The notes under the pieces: model-generated | The model's input: only the letters and a program-made list of their open reading frames with translations | Told to the model about the DNA's origin: nothing | The model's database searches: none | Assembly (NCBI GenBank): GCA_037783545.1 | Contig: JBBELK010000065.1 | Location: 310,001-374,000, forward strand | DNA: 64,000 bases | From: Henricia sp. BOLD:AAB3569 | Lineage: Eukaryota; Echinodermata; Asteroidea; Spinulosida; Echinasteridae | Direction: 5' to 3' | Part shown: piece by piece, positions 11,809 to 24,598 of the stretch | Layout of the letters: every line of letters begins with the position of its first letter | Numbering within the stretch: the first letter of the stretch is position 1 | Program-made: the position numbers and the translations under genes

Positions 11809-14224
11809 ATAGGTGCATAATGGCCACGACTGGCACATAAAGATGTTGCATAAGCTAAAAAGTAACTAAAATGTATGCAAAGTGACAAACATTCGATAAA
11901 TATGGACAAAAACTGATTATTGTAATAAACCAGTCGTACCATTGGTGTCTGTGTGTTTAATGTGTCCTCCACTCTAAAGCAGTAGACACATTTTGCCAAT
12001 GTGGCTGAAACATCTCATAGACTACAAGTGGCTTCTCGAGAAGGATGCCGATGTTTTGGCTCATGGGAAACTTCTAGATCAACAAACTTGAGCAAAACAC
12101 CTGCCCATGTATATCTTACCGATCGCAGGACCAATATGGTTAGACCTACATTAAGTCCTAGGTGCGCACGTTCACTGCCTAACTAGGTTATTGGATGGGG
12201 AAGTTTGACCGTTACGACCCGTCGTAAGTAGCACAGCTGCCCGTGTAAGTATGTGACCGCGGTGCTGCATGGATTATCCAAGTCACTTCATCCAATTACT
12301 GAGGAATCGGGAAGTTCTATCGACTGGTAACAGTAACGGAAGAAGTCCATTTTCAAACCTTAGCCGGCCAACTTGACTACTTTTTAGATACAGAATCTGC
12401 CAATTTTCGCACAACTATATCGAATATATAGAGTGGTGCACGACGGCTTGAGATGGGCGAAGATTTGAAAGCTTGAGTGATAATCGATTCGCTAAGAAGG
12501 AATAAAGTGTTTCTGGGTATCTGATGCTCGGTGGAGACAAAGCTCAATGTTTTAAACTTACAGCAAAGAAAAAGAAAGAAAAAAAAGTATTCCAGCAGAG
12601 TTTTCTTGTTGGTATATACTTCCAAATATCATATCTTGCAGGGAAGGCTTTTACTTGAACCCCTTTGCTGTAGTTTACGTCATATTCTGTTCGTCATCAG
12701 GATGAGACGCCGTTGTAAAATTCTAGTTTTTACAAACACAAAATACACTTTAACAAACTCTGAATATTTGACGAAGGCTATAAGCCTTTCCTATAGATAC
12801 CTCCGAGCAAGGCCACACGTCCACCATGTATCCTATGCAGCCGAGTCGGATCTGCCTTTGTAATAAAAGGTTAATGTATTCTACTATTGAATGAAACGCG
12901 TAACGCTGAAACCCCGATATATGAATCCCGATCTCAAGAACCTCATTCAAGAAGGAAAAGATCTGTGGGGGAGTTGGGGTAATGGTACATCTCGCGTAAG
13001 AAGGCCCCGAGGTAGACTCCCCCTAGAGAGTTGGTCCTTCCAGAGGTACATGCCCCATCAACAGGCCAAGATGGAGTAAAGGGTGCTTGAGAATTCACTC
13101 GCTTCAGTTGACGTAAGGGTCTTCAGAAATCATAATGGACTGATATCTTCATAAATCATAATGGACTGCATTTATGAAGACGTTAATATCAACCGGGTTT
13201 TCAAAATGATGTAGGCCTACTTTCAATAGAAGATGTTGCGGGGTTACCATCGTCCTCAAAGCTTTAAATGTCACATTTGGTTGTAGCCTTTTTAAACAAG
13301 ACTTTGGTCAAAAACATGACCTATTTGATACCTTGTTTGTAATATCTCGTCTTTTGGTGTCCCGTTTTGGGCTTGCTATACAAGCCGCAAAGGTCACACA
13401 GAGAACTTGAACTTGATGAAAATGCCACAAGGTCCATCTGAATGGTGAGTTATTCTGTCAGCACTGGTGTTCAGTGTAACCTATCCTACACATAGTGCCG
13501 CAGTGCGTGGGGATAGTGTTAAAGTGCATGTTGTTTGGTACATAAAGCGATGACATGAACTATTTCAACGGATGCTGTCTTCGTACTGAAATAGCACATC
13601 GGCACCCAGCTCTTGGGGGCGTAATCGGGGCCGTTTCCCGGGGTTGTTTTGACAACTAACAAGGCGATGGACTAGAACGCTTAGCTTGAGCACTAGGGAA
13701 GTCCGTATTGATTTGTCGTATTTTTAGAAATCTGTAAATTGCCGGGAGTGTTTGGAATGAAATGAATGTGCACTTTTTGATGACATCTATGATCAGGGTC
13801 ACCTCATGGTATGGTATCTATAGGACCGACCTACATTCGGCTTTTAGTCAAGAATATCTTTGTCATCTATACAACTCCATTAAGTTGTAGTCCCAACTGG
13901 CTTAAAACAACAATGTAATGTTCGCATGATGTAAGAATCGTTGCGATTCTTTGCGGAGCATTAGGCCAACCATCTGGATTATGTGAATGCCGAAAGAACG
14001 ACGTGGTCCTTTGTAAATAGTTTTGAAGGTCGTCTGTGGATACAAACGAAAGTAAATACATTAGGAAGTAAATGTATTTTTCTTGCACGATCTTCAGCGT
14101 CTTATATTGATTGTTTTTACTACACTATGTAGATCTTGAAAACAACCTCTTTACCCCAACGGCCGACAGGTTGATTAAAATTACATGCCCTGGTCATTGG
14201 GCTCTTTAGAACATTTTCTTAACT
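11809..14224. other. Gene-free stretch
   Basis: Nothing recognised apart from a small duplicated word (AATCATAATGGACTG) near 13127 and 13153. Confidence 0.65.
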
Positions 14225-14455
14225 TCTCATCTCCCTGGGGAGTGTCCGGCCCCGGCTGCCTGTTAGGCGCCCATGAGACAATAAATAGGTACCCATCTGC
14301 TCCTGGGAAGAGAGAGGCAATTTATAACAAAGTGTCTTGCCCAAGGGCACAGCCTATGGACGCGGGCCAACCTGGTTTCGAACCCACGACCTGCGGAATT
14401 AACCAATATCTTGAGTTCGATGCTTTATATATACCACTCGGCCATGATACTTCAA
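14225..14455 (-). mobile_element. tRNA-derived SINE
   Basis: On the minus strand an A-box (TGGCCGAGTGGT, rc of 14443-14454) is followed by a B-box (GGGTTCGAAACC, rc of 14374-14385) and then a conserved block (CCCTTGGGCAAG). The same block appears in the SINEs at 53.1 and 63.5 kb. The spacing between boxes is long, fitting a Ser/Leu-type (long variable arm) tRNA ancestor or an insertion. Confidence 0.7.
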
Positions 14456-15151
14456 CGACATAACAACGTCTACATCCCTGTACAGCCGGAAGGTCGATTT
14501 GCATCGTATGCTAGTATTGATATGTTTGATTGGAATCTGTCTGAGATTTATCCGTGAAAACATGGCATTTTACTTGTTCATGTTATCTAAGTTTCGATGT
14601 TACATTCAACTCATTCTGCACACCACAATCCTTCCCGACGCCACAGGCGATCAGAGTATCGCTTTGTATTTACACCAACACGCCGAAAGCGAGATTTCCC
14701 GAAGCCATCCCAAAATCCGTTTCATAGAAACGAGTCAACAAAAGTTAATTAAATTCCATCCTGTATGAGCTTCCCGTGGAGACATTGCATGCCTTATATC
14801 AAACGCACTGATATGCCGGGCATCAACCCCCTTGGATCGATTGCCAATCCCTTCATTATTTCTTGGTGTACTGGTTTACGGTAGAAAATGCGCCTACGGT
14901 AAATAATGATTTGCCGTAAGAAAAATATTCAGGACGAGTCAAATTACATGCAGGAGTAAATGTTTGACATCGACCAAAACAAATAGACACCCCAACCAGT
15001 ATGTCTGTGTAGATGGTTAATTATAAAAAGAAATTGTTTTGCATAATGAGAAATTCAAGCAAATGTTGCTGGCTTCCAAACAAATTCCACGAGACGCATT
15101 TTCAAATAATGCCAATATCAAACAAAAGTCACATTGCAGATATTGCCGAGC

Positions 15152-15291
15152 TTAAAGGCACAGGCTCGTCAGCAATGCGCGCCCGCCAAATTCGTGCTCG
15201 AAACACGCAGCTCCATGCCTTTGCTATGGAGCTGCGTATTGCGTGGCACACATTTGGCGGGCGCGCATTGCTGACGAGCCTGTGCCTTTAA
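15152..15291. mobile_element. 140-bp palindromic TTAA MITE, copy 1
   Basis: Ends are TTAAAGGCACAGGCTCGTCA and its reverse complement. The whole element folds on itself: a 40-bp outer stem, then a looser part, then GCAGCTCCAT/ATGGAGCTGC near the tip. Identical at every base to 51065-51204. No coding capacity. Confidence 0.9.
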
Positions 15292-16811
15292 CATTTAAAC
15301 AAGAACTTTTCATATTTTTTTCTGTCTATATCTTTTCTTTCTGTGGCATGTGAGTTCTTTGTCATTTTGTGTATTGTCAAATGACCTTGGAAAGTGCCAA
15401 TTCTGTCTCTCACGTCCGCAATTATTACATTCCCCCAACTTCTCTACTCGTAACGTAACATGAATCTAAAAGTGACAAGTTGCGCGGCGTTAATTATCGA
15501 TTTTTAAAAATGAAATTACGAGGACACTTATGTTTCCTGCTGTTAATTTAACCCTTTCAAGTTACTTCCCATTCACTGATACACCTGTGGATGGGAAAAG
15601 TACAAAAACCCGGAAGCGTTGACAGGTGTTTCTTTTTTCTTTTTGGCAAGCCGTGTCGTTATTCGTTACACTTCTTGTTTACAAATTGCAAAATTAATGT
15701 GTTTTACATGTTAAAAAACATCAAGTTAATTTGTTCGTCTTTAGAGAACCACGTGTCTTCCTAATTAATTGGTAAAAGCACTAAAGATAGTTTTTAGCCC
15801 ATTTGTCTCCTGTATCCGTTTCACGAGCTATCTATACCATGGCGTGGGTGTACGCATCAAGTTGCCCATGATTCCTTGCAGTTTTCCATCCACGACATAT
15901 CAATTGACGTCACCTGTTATATTACCGTTGTCTTGTTCATGTTCATTTTCACATAGCTCTCTGCTTCATGTACACATTGACCGAGGAACGTCAAGTGACT
16001 GTTCTAGTTTTGCCTCGCCATCTGACAGGCATACCGTGTGATTAATGATCTAGATGGCTTTAGATAATGTTAGTTGCCGAATTGTTTTTCTTGTTTGCAC
16101 AATTTATACGCACGATTATTTGAATACAATACAAACGCATATTTTGCTAATTTAATTCCATCTACACGATCCCTCTACAATCAGGCATGTCACTGAGTAA
16201 AACTCCCGTGTGAAGCCAATTTATTTCAAACAGCTGTCGTTATAAACTCAAGTCTCTGCCCACTTATTAACAGAAAAAAAACCCAAAAGGCGTCATCAAA
16301 TTTAGCCCAGCTGTGCATATTAAAGATTATTTACATAAATACATTTATAAATCAGTTGCCTGAAACAAAATAAGTATTTACTTGCCATTGTTTCTTTTTA
16401 TAGAGGCTTAATTGCTCTGTTTATTGGAACTGTACGTCAGTCACAAGTTCTACAACATTACTTTAAAGCATACAGGCTTCCATCAGTTTACGCCTAAAAT
16501 GTTCCGACCAATTATACTGCAGTCGATGTTAGCGGCAAATGTTCCCGAAATAGCATGTTCATTGCCCAAAAGCCACGTTTTTGTGTGGGCGTTTTCTGGT
16601 TTTTTAAAGTGTTTTCAGCGCATACATGCATGTAATGCTTCTGGGTTTTACCGCGTTTTGGTTGTCCCGAAATAGTTTGGACTCCACCTGCACGTTTGAA
16701 GCAAACCGTGCGAACGTCTATGGCGGTATGTCTTCTTGTTATAAAATCTATCTGGTTTCCCTCATCGGGTTAATAACTCTTACGAATCCAACCAGGCCAA
16801 TATTTGGTAGA

Positions 16812-16871
16812 TGAGGCAGAAGAGAGATAGGGGAAAGAGGAGGAAAGAGGAGGGAAAGAGGGAGAAAAAAA
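16812..16871. repeat. Purine-rich tract
   Basis: About 60 bases of almost pure A/G on the plus strand (units like GGAAAGAGGA). Confidence 0.85.
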
Positions 16872-17385
16872 TGATCAGAAACTAAAAAGGCTTTATATTT
16901 TGCACTGACCGGAGGGGTCTGGGGGCTGCATGCCTCGCATGAGCGACCAGCTAGAACTATAGCCTCAAGCCAAATTTCATGGATTTCAGCCCGGAGTCAC
17001 TCGCTTGAGCCACGGTGTGTACTGAGGCCAGTCTCCCGCTCAATACACACAATCTTCGCTCTTTTTCCACTGGTTTTATACGGCCCCAGGCAGGTTTCTG
17101 CAGCATAAACACGCGTATGTCCGCACACCAGTTGATTCAATTTGTGCCTCGTGTCTGTGGGAGGATGAAGGGGACGTTGGATTCCGAGAGAATGTCGTGC
17201 CGCAGGATAATGTAACTGGCAAGGCCGAGGTTTTGATGTCAAGATATCCGGTTGGGTTTTTGGTGCCAGAGCATAAACTAGAAGATACATCAAACCCAAA
17301 ACATCATGACGAATGCCAAAAATTGTATTGTACCTAATCACCATTGAAATGAAACAACTAAACTTGGGATGAGAGAAAAATCATA

Positions 17386-17605
17386 TGTGCTTTATCGGGA
17401 TTTGAACCCGAGACCTCCGACCCCGCGAGCGGAAGGAAACCACAAAAACTGCTGAAACTGACAATATACGTATACATGGAAAGTTACCGGATCTGAAAAA
17501 AGAGAGATTGTCTGCCACAATAATCGTAACTGACGTCGGTCGTTGAACGGAGTTTGATCCCCTTTTGAGCAATACATTGCTCGTCTTTCCAATTGAGGCA
17601 TTATA
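17386..17605 (-). mobile_element. Two degenerate tRNA-like SINE heads
   Basis: On the minus strand there is a B-box (GGGTTCAAATCCCG) at 17398-17413 and a second, weaker tRNA-like region (TGCCTCAATTGGAAAGACGA with GGATCAAACTCC) at 17555-17605. The sequence past the first B-box (17327-17385) is homologous to 46563-46634, which defines the SINE tail. Confidence 0.5.
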
Positions 17606-18825
17606 TTTGCAATATAATGTGCAAGGTCAAATCGGAATCACATTTCGAAATGCTAAAATATTAATATTCATAAATACCTTAATAAATACACTCATAATCT
17701 CCTATTGATATAAGGCTTCAAACTGAACTTCAAACTGAACTGAAGCCCAATAACTATAACTAATAGAATGGTCTTATGAGTAACTAAAGCACAGCAAGGA
17801 TGTTGTTGTCAAAATCCCTCGCGTTTAAAAATTTTCAAAATAATTTCTGCCGACTTTTATGGAGATATATCAATCAATTTTTAGACTTAGCCATTTACCG
17901 CATGCATCAACGCGTTTTGATGTTGACCATATGGGATTTGGTGACCTATATTCCGAAGTTCGGCTGAATTTTTACGCAGGAAAATGGAAATTTCATTCCA
18001 TTAATTGACGGAATGTTGTACATTTAAGATGTAAATTCATAACTTCCTCTACAGACTACATATCGCATTTGTTTAATTATAGGACCTTTATACGCATTGT
18101 TGATAAATTTCTGGTTTTTTTTAATTGACAAAAATATCTAAATTAGAAAGTAGGGCCTACATCTTCGACAATGAGGCTCTTCTCTGTTACAAAAGCAATG
18201 ACCAGTCTTTTCTATAAGGTATTCTGCAACTGATATTTATATAAAAGTTATGAAACAGGTGAAAGGAATGGCCTTTCTTTGTCGCACTGCATGTCAGGTA
18301 AAAATGCCACATTTAATTTTAGACGTGTTCTGCACTCAGTTACTGTCAATTTAGCCAAAAGTGGGGTCGACCTGAACTTTCTTGCAAGCCTCATGTTTCG
18401 AGTTTCGATCAAGATCCGCCAATACATGTTATGTTAACATTTGTGGTTTTCACATAGTCACGTTTTACGCATCTAAATTGGTGTCAGTTTCACGCGAGTG
18501 CCAGGCTGTTTTTCAAGAATTTGATATTTCGTCTTATTGGCGCAATTTGTATGATTTATGAAAAATAGGGGGACTGCCGGCCCACAACAAGGTATTTATT
18601 TCTATCAATTCCGTTTGTAATAACATTGCAGTACTTTCAATTTAAATTCCCCCAACACCGGCCATAAGATCTGAACCATGGGGCTGAAAAGGTCATCAAC
18701 CCCTTTTCGTTATGACGAAATGTTCGTTATGTTCATTATGAAATCTTAGTGTGATGGTCTACGTGATTTTTCTTTTATTCCACATTTTGTTACTTTTAGG
18801 CCATAGGAGATTAGGTATTTCACTT

Positions 18826-18957
18826 ATTTATTTCATTTCATTTGTTTTATTTATAACAAATGACAACAGGTAAACTGAATTTTTAGAAATAAATATATTT
18901 TCACATATAAAATGCAAATTGAATTGCGTCATTTTGTTTTGGGTTCGCCATATTAAA
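18826..18957. mobile_element. Partial relative of the 29.5-kb MITE
   Basis: Shares TTTTATTTATAA, ACAACAKGTAAA, AGAAATAAA and the end-like TTTTG-GGTTCGCCATA with 29570-29690. Only one end is recognisable. Confidence 0.4.
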
Positions 18958-20087
18958 AAACGAAAAAAAAAAAAACACGATGATATGTAACAAGGCACAG
19001 CTATAGCGTGGAAAACTGAGCGGACATATGCTATACAAGCCCTCTGCGTGCCGGCGGCTCGTTTGAATTCAATCTGCCAGCTAGAAATAAGATTAATGAC
19101 TATACTTGAGGACGAATGGGAATCAAAACACCTCTAATTTGAAGAATTTGCTAGGTCTAAATCTAGGAATTCTAAATCCACTTGACTGTGGCTGAATGAA
19201 TGTACGTTAAATTTACACCGCATACAGTCATAAATCATTATTTGAATCGTCCGATATCGTGCAAATCGTGATTGGTGTTTCCATTGCCGGAATTATTTCG
19301 TCCCCGTTGTAATATATTTCCCAGTCACTATACATCACAGATATCTATGCTATACATATTGTCATTATCATTATTATTATTTTCGATGTACCTTTGTCCT
19401 GAAAGGTACGGCTGCTAACTGTACACGGCTTCCGGCCAACTCAAAAACACCCGCGCGACCAAAGGTGATTTCCGAATCGGTAAAATACAGCAAATCATTT
19501 ATAAAGGCATCAAGTCTAAAAGTTCAAGTACTCAGTTTTTCTTCATTATTCTCAAGCTTATATAATAACATTTTGCAGGGCTTCGTTCCTGGCATATCAT
19601 AATTAATTCCACTGGTAATATTTCCATCCAATACCTTTGAACTGACCACTCTGAAGGGTAGAAACATTAGCATAAAATAAAAAGCCCATTAGCCCGGGAT
19701 CAAGTTCGGTTTCCGCCGGAACATCTGCCGCATTTCTCACCGAGTCTCGCTCGCTCGTTGTCACAGAATATCGAAATGGAACCAGCCCAGTGAATTCCTG
19801 CACTGCCTGACGGGGCTCTGGAGGTGTTAGTAACAGTCTATTTTTATTTATTTCCGACCAGTTTGTTATTTCTCTATTCCATGGTTTCATCGCGAGAGAG
19901 CCAAGGTTATCAATATGAATCGATTGCATGAGATTGCAATGGATGAAATGCTATCTCTCATTTGCTGCAAGAACCCAACGTGTTCATGCATATAGCAACG
20001 CTCTCGGCAGAGATCTCCTGAAAACAGACGATTTAATTCTCAATGGTTCCTGTTTTGTGTCCATCTATACTCAAATGTTATAAAGCG

Positions 20088-20271
20088 TACAGTGAAACCT
20101 GCTATTAAGGCCACCTTGATAAACAGGCCACCTACATATAGTGGCCACCCACCTTTGTTCCCAAATGCCATGTGTATAGTGCTTAAGAAACCTCTATAAA
20201 GAGGCCACCTCTTTATAGTGGCCAGTTGTTTACGGTCCCGAGGGTGGCCACTATAGACAAGTTTCACTGTA
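20088..20271. mobile_element. Tc1/mariner-superfamily MITE, pogo/Tigger-like
   Basis: A 184-bp unit bounded by TACAGTGAAAC and GTTTCACTGTA: a CAGTGAAAC terminal inverted repeat inside TA, the target duplication of this superfamily. The interior has several GGCCACC/TAGTGGCC inverted motifs. The 75-codon frame inside is not a gene. Confidence 0.8.
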
Positions 20272-20960
20272 TTTTGAATATCGTAGCTGTTGCATAAATG
20301 CAGAAACTCATTGTCGAGTGAATGTACCCGTTAAATAAGGTACGTTCATGAAATCATGCAAGATCACAGAGTTCTTATTTACACAGACCGGCCTACTATA
20401 TTTGTCAATCCTCCAAATCGTTTCGCTAACTACATTTTTGGCGAATGTTAAAGTTCACACAGGGGAACTATAGTAACACACACTCGGTGGCGGCGCACCT
20501 ACTTTCCGTAAGTAGCGGAAGACTGCTTTTAACATGCATAAATCTGCTGGCGGCGGTCTTTTTAATGGAAATTTTGTGGATCATGTGTAAGTGTGCGCAC
20601 TGGAGACAACAGCTTTAGTCCACTGTGGCGAGTTTGTTTGGATTTATGCAAGTTGTGAGCCGCCTGCAGTTTCACATTTAATAATATCGGGAATGTATAA
20701 TAATATAGAGGAATTTCAAAATGTCATTAAAAAATGTGATAAAATTTGCAAATGAAAAGACGCGTGACGTAATACAATGGCTCAGCACCCAAGACGAGGC
20801 TCTCTGTGCTAATTTTAACTTTGTCAATAAACTGATTGTTTGCAGGATTAGTAGAGTAAATTTTTTGTAGAATTCGGGGGAAAAAATATATAGGGGGTGT
20901 GGCTTAATAGCCAACCTAACTGCCTTGAAATGACATTAGAGTGTTGAAACCTGCAGTTAT

Positions 20961-21726
20961 GGGGCCAATTTCATAGAGGTGTTTAAGCACAACAAATGCA
21001 TAAAGGCGGAACACATGATTAGTAAACTGTTACAAATGGTTTTATCTCCCTGTGTGATTGAAGATATGAATGATTAAAACCAACCTGAGCAAATATCAGC
21101 TCCGTACTTTGTCTAACTTTTGAGAAAACAGTCAAAAAGTGGTTTACGGTCACTTCGCCCTAAAACCACTTCGCCCCAAAACCACTTCGCCTTGAACTAC
21201 GGCCTGTGCATGAAGTGTTTTAGAAGCGAAGTGGTATTCGGACGAAGTGGTGTAAAGGCGAAGTGGTTTTGGGGCAAGGTGGCTTTTGGGGCGAAGTGGT
21301 TCACGGCGAAGTGGCGCAGGGCCAAATGGTTTTGGGGCGAAGTGAATTTACGTCTCGCGAGACTTAAAATAATTGTTTTGCTTATTTCCCAAAGACTACA
21401 GCACTTCAGACTAAACCATTTCAGGGGAAGTTTACTACCGTCATCATGTTTATATTGTGTAAGTTATGTGTAAATCTGTGAACATTTCGGGTTTTCGAGA
21501 TTACCAATGATGTGTTCTAACTTTAAGCACAAAAACTCATGCTTAGTAGAGAATGTTACCAGTGAAATCCTCATGTGATATAAACAGTGTATGACCAGTG
21601 TTAGAGGACTGTTTCATTACCATGACAATCACATGAAATTTGTGCTGGTTACACCATTTTATCAAGCAAGGTTTTTCATGCTTAAGCAATTTTTTATGCT
21701 TAAGCAGCTCTATGAAGTTGGCCTCT
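20961..21726 (-). mobile_element. GGGGCCAATTTCATAG MITE, interrupted copy
   Basis: The left part (20961-20992) and right part (21522-21726) together match the reverse strand of the solo MITE at 42287-42506, including AGAGAATGTTACCAGTGAAA and ATCAAGCAAGGTTTTTC. Between them sits element D, flanked on each side by TTTAAGCACAA (20982-20992 and 21522-21532). The right end carries a small duplication of ATGCTTAAGCA. Confidence 0.8.
20993..21521 (+). mobile_element. Element D, copy 1, inserted inside another MITE
   Basis: Shares GAGAAAACAGTCAAAAA, CCAACCTGAGCAAA and the CACTTCGCCC array with the reverse strand of 48593-49084. Ends (GGAACACATGATTAGTAA and TTACCAATGATGTGTTCTAA) are inverted. Array order is three forward units (about 21149-21193), the GGCCTGTGCATGAAGTG pivot, then six reverse units up to 21347, followed by the palindrome GTCTCGCGAGAC. 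The 117-codon frame at 21120-21473 is the array read through and is rejected as a gene. Confidence 0.8.
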
Positions 21727-21812
21727 GGATGGAATGCTCCAATAAGAAATAACCAAACTTCCGGGATAAGAAAACATTCAAATTTGGTTCTTTCATTTCA
21801 ATGGTATAGGCC

Positions 21813-22244
21813 TACAGTTGAAGTCAGAAGTATAAATACATGTACACCACTACCATCATCACCCAAAATGGTAAACAGGACTACCCGAACCATTGCAAGG
21901 TGTACAAGCTACAGTTGAAGTCAGAAGTTTACATACATGTACACCACTACCATCATCACCCAAATTGGTATACAGGACTACCCGAACCATTGCAAGGTGT
22001 ACAAGCTACAGTTGAAGTCTGAAGTATAAATACATGTACACCCGTACCACTACCATCATCACCCAAAATGGTAAACAGGACTACCCGAACCATTGCAAGG
22101 TGTACAAGCTATGTTTTAAGTACTGCATGCACGTGAGGAATTCCACAAAATCAAGAGTTTAGTAAAGACTGTTACAAAAATGGTGTAAGAACACCAGTTT
22201 TAACACTTGGTTGCATACAGTTTATACTTCTAACTTCAACTGTA
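21813..22244. mobile_element. Tc1-like transposon remnant with left end in three tandem copies
   Basis: TACAGTTGAAGTCAGAAGT at 21813 and the inverse ending CTTCAACTGTA at 22244 match the canonical Tc1-like (Sleeping Beauty-type) terminal repeat, flanked by TA. The left end plus adjoining DNA is repeated at 21813, 21910 and 22007 (period 97; the third unit has 7 extra bases). No transposase remains. Confidence 0.85.
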
Positions 22245-23299
22245 AATGTACCAAATATTGCATACAATAAGAAATATAATCCCCCAGGAACAATACAGAC
22301 CACGAACTATGCCATCGGCTATTTGTCCTACTTCATACCAAGAAAAAGACCAAACCATAAACGGATAAACACTTTACTATAATTATGCCGCACGCAATTT
22401 TTCATCCCAGTTTTCTGACGTATAGGCGCATTTACCCTCAGATTTCGATCACTTGGCCATAGTCTATAGTCATTAGAAGGTGCATGAACAGGATTAATTA
22501 TTTACCGATTTTGATTAATTTTGCAGTGTGCGTTGATTAATTTTTAGAGCAAAACCATGCTGCATGTCTCGGGCGTCGTTACGCATTATTTCACATACGC
22601 AATGTCTGTCGAATGCTAATATATGCACAAGCTGGTGAAACAAATACCATTGCATATTTTATTTTGCCCTTTATTTTTTTTACATTTTATGATTGTTTTG
22701 TTTTTAACCCTAACTCCCTCGGGTGTACGTACAATCATGTGATTTTGGAGGATTAGGAAGTGTTAATATTTCATGTGTAGTGTTGCGGCATAGTGATGCA
22801 ATGTACCTAAAACATGCCAAGCAGCTTGAATGTGGATTTTTGTAATTCTTGGGTCGTAACACGCATGTTCTTAGGTGAGTAGATGTGTTTGCATGTCTCG
22901 AAGTGGACTATAGGTGCCACCACAGGCATATTCCTACCGCAAAGAGACGAGCACATGTGGTTAATTGGCTCGGTGTAAGAGGTTGGGTTAACCGCAATTG
23001 ACTTTAGTACATGTATAAACAAAGTAATACGTTTGTGCTCTTTAAAAAGTAAAGATATGATGACATATCATATTTTACCTCGGCCATTCTGGCAGGGGCA
23101 GTGGTAGTGTGTGACACTCAAACCCTAATTAACTGTTCCGTCAAACCACAACACATGTAAATATTTCCTTTTATGGCTCATTAGACAAACGCAATAAACC
23201 AAGCAGTAGAGCACATCTACTTCATCTCTCAACGGAATATGGCCAAAATACAAATCGCCATCAGAAAGAGGAAAAAGCCAAGTCCGTATAACGACGAGT
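22245..23299. other. Gene-free stretch
   Basis: AT-rich; nothing recognised. It leads into the CpG-richer candidate promoter. Confidence 0.6.
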
Positions 23300-23626
23300 G
23301 CTATACAATGCGACCGCGTTCTGGCGTGTAGCGGTCTTTTGTTCTGCAGCTCAAATCCACGAGGCGGCGCGCACTAGTTGCTGCTGGTTGCTAAGTAAAA
23401 ACGTGACGTCAATTACCGAGTCCCTTACCCATGAGTCTTAGCGCGAGGCTGTGTCTTCACACCTAGAGAGCGCGAGCCGGCTAGTGAACATTCAGAGACC
23501 AGCCAAGGCAAAGTGAGAACATCACCCACGGACTGAGGAGTGGTGCACGGTAGAAACTGGATGAAGATGTGTTGGGCGGCAATATTTGACACGGCGGTTT
23601 AGATGGTGTTGCGTTAGGAGATAGCG
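23300..23626 (+). promoter_or_regulatory. Candidate promoter and non-coding first exon
   Basis: This stretch is more CpG- and GC-rich than its surroundings. It contains a perfect CRE palindrome TGACGTCA at 23404-23411 and ends in a near-consensus splice donor, GCG|GTAAGT, with the GT at 23627-23628. About 200 bases upstream of the donor have no long frame, and the ATGs at 23561, 23567 and 23603 reach stops quickly, so it would be 5' untranslated. No other gene lies between here and the receptor at 57.8 kb, so it could be a distant first exon of that gene (intron of about 33 kb) or belong to a gene or non-coding RNA outside view. No TATA box is evident. Confidence 0.35.
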
Positions 23627-24005
23627 GTAAGTCATGCCATAAGGCTAGATTCACACTCAGACTTGTCGCGAGTTAAGTTGACATGCGTCGCTTTAAGAAA
23701 CAGCGATGTGGAGCAAATTTAGAGTTAAAGGACGCACTGTAAACTACAGAATCAACTTGGGCCTTAAGTGTTTTGGGGATTCTGTGATTTTCAGCGCTAC
23801 GTTTCACTTCAAATTCCATTCACACCACTTTTTCCCAAAGCGACGCGGCTTCAATTTACCCGCGAAAAGGCTCAGTGTGGATAAACCCTATATTCTGTTA
23901 GCAATAAAAATTTATCCGCGCAACACTGATTTTTGTTTGAAAACAAACATTATAGTTAATCCCTTGCGAAACATTAATAACGCCGTGTTAGCGCGTTTAA
24001 GCTTC

Positions 24006-24022
24006 TTTTTTTTTTTTTTTTT
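24006..24022. repeat. Poly-T run of 17
   Basis: Uninterrupted T run; the 116-codon frame starting at 23706 reads through it and is not a gene. Confidence 0.9.
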
Positions 24023-24598
24023 CACTTTCATCGTAAAGTTATTTGTCTCAAATTGATAGTGGCAAGAAATGGCTTAGGCCTATGCATTTTTCTGGATTTA
24101 AGGAAGGACGCGCGATTTAAAGGCGTGAAAACAACTTGCTTTTACCCTTTTTAGTGTGTACGAGGTGTTGATGAAATTGCGTCGCGATGGGGGAGAATCC
24201 GACGCATTGTTGGGCCGAGGCGGGCGTGAAAGGTCTTGCCTTCCCGTCTCGTCTCCGATTACTCCACGCATTGTATCCACCTTAAATACTCAAGACGCAC
24301 AAAATATCGACAAACACCTAACATCGAAAAAGGCCATGTCGAGTCTGACGCATTTCGACGCGCGTCTTACTCTCAAGATCCAAATGAATTTGTTGAAGGA
24401 ATTTAACTCGCAAAGTGCGAAATACTAACGTCTTTTGGCCGTTCAATAGCCCTTTTCACCGATGACGTCAAACATTGTCTTCCGGGGTCCATTGTGGAAT
24501 TTACTGTGGGTTGGTGTGTTTATATTTTGGGAATTTGAAAGAATTTTCGCTTTTTTAAAAGCACCCATTGTCCTAAATGTCAACGTACACGCCAAACC

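Larger units (their letters stand above)
15292..20087. other. Gene-free stretch
   Basis: Besides the purine tract, the SINE heads at 17.4 kb and the partial MITE at 18.8 kb, the only item of note is a 108-codon minus-strand frame at 19603-19929. It has balanced composition but no domain I recognise. Low evidence for a gene. Confidence 0.6.

Noticed and set aside
19603..19929. 108-codon minus-strand frame with fairly normal composition
   Set aside because: No recognisable domain, and splice signals are not convincing. A database search would decide.
21120..21473. 117-codon frame with KWFWGE-like repeats, also seen at 48733-48972
   Set aside because: It is the CACTTCGCCC array of a mobile element read as protein; units are present in both directions, which no repeat protein needs.
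21813..22110. CRISPR-like array (three regular repeats)
   Set aside because: The whole 97-bp unit is repeated, with no variable spacers, and it starts with a Tc1-like terminal repeat.
24156..24428. 90-codon plus-strand frame 0.5 kb after the candidate first exon
   Set aside because: Tempting as a second exon because of its balanced composition, but no acceptor, domain or homology is visible.
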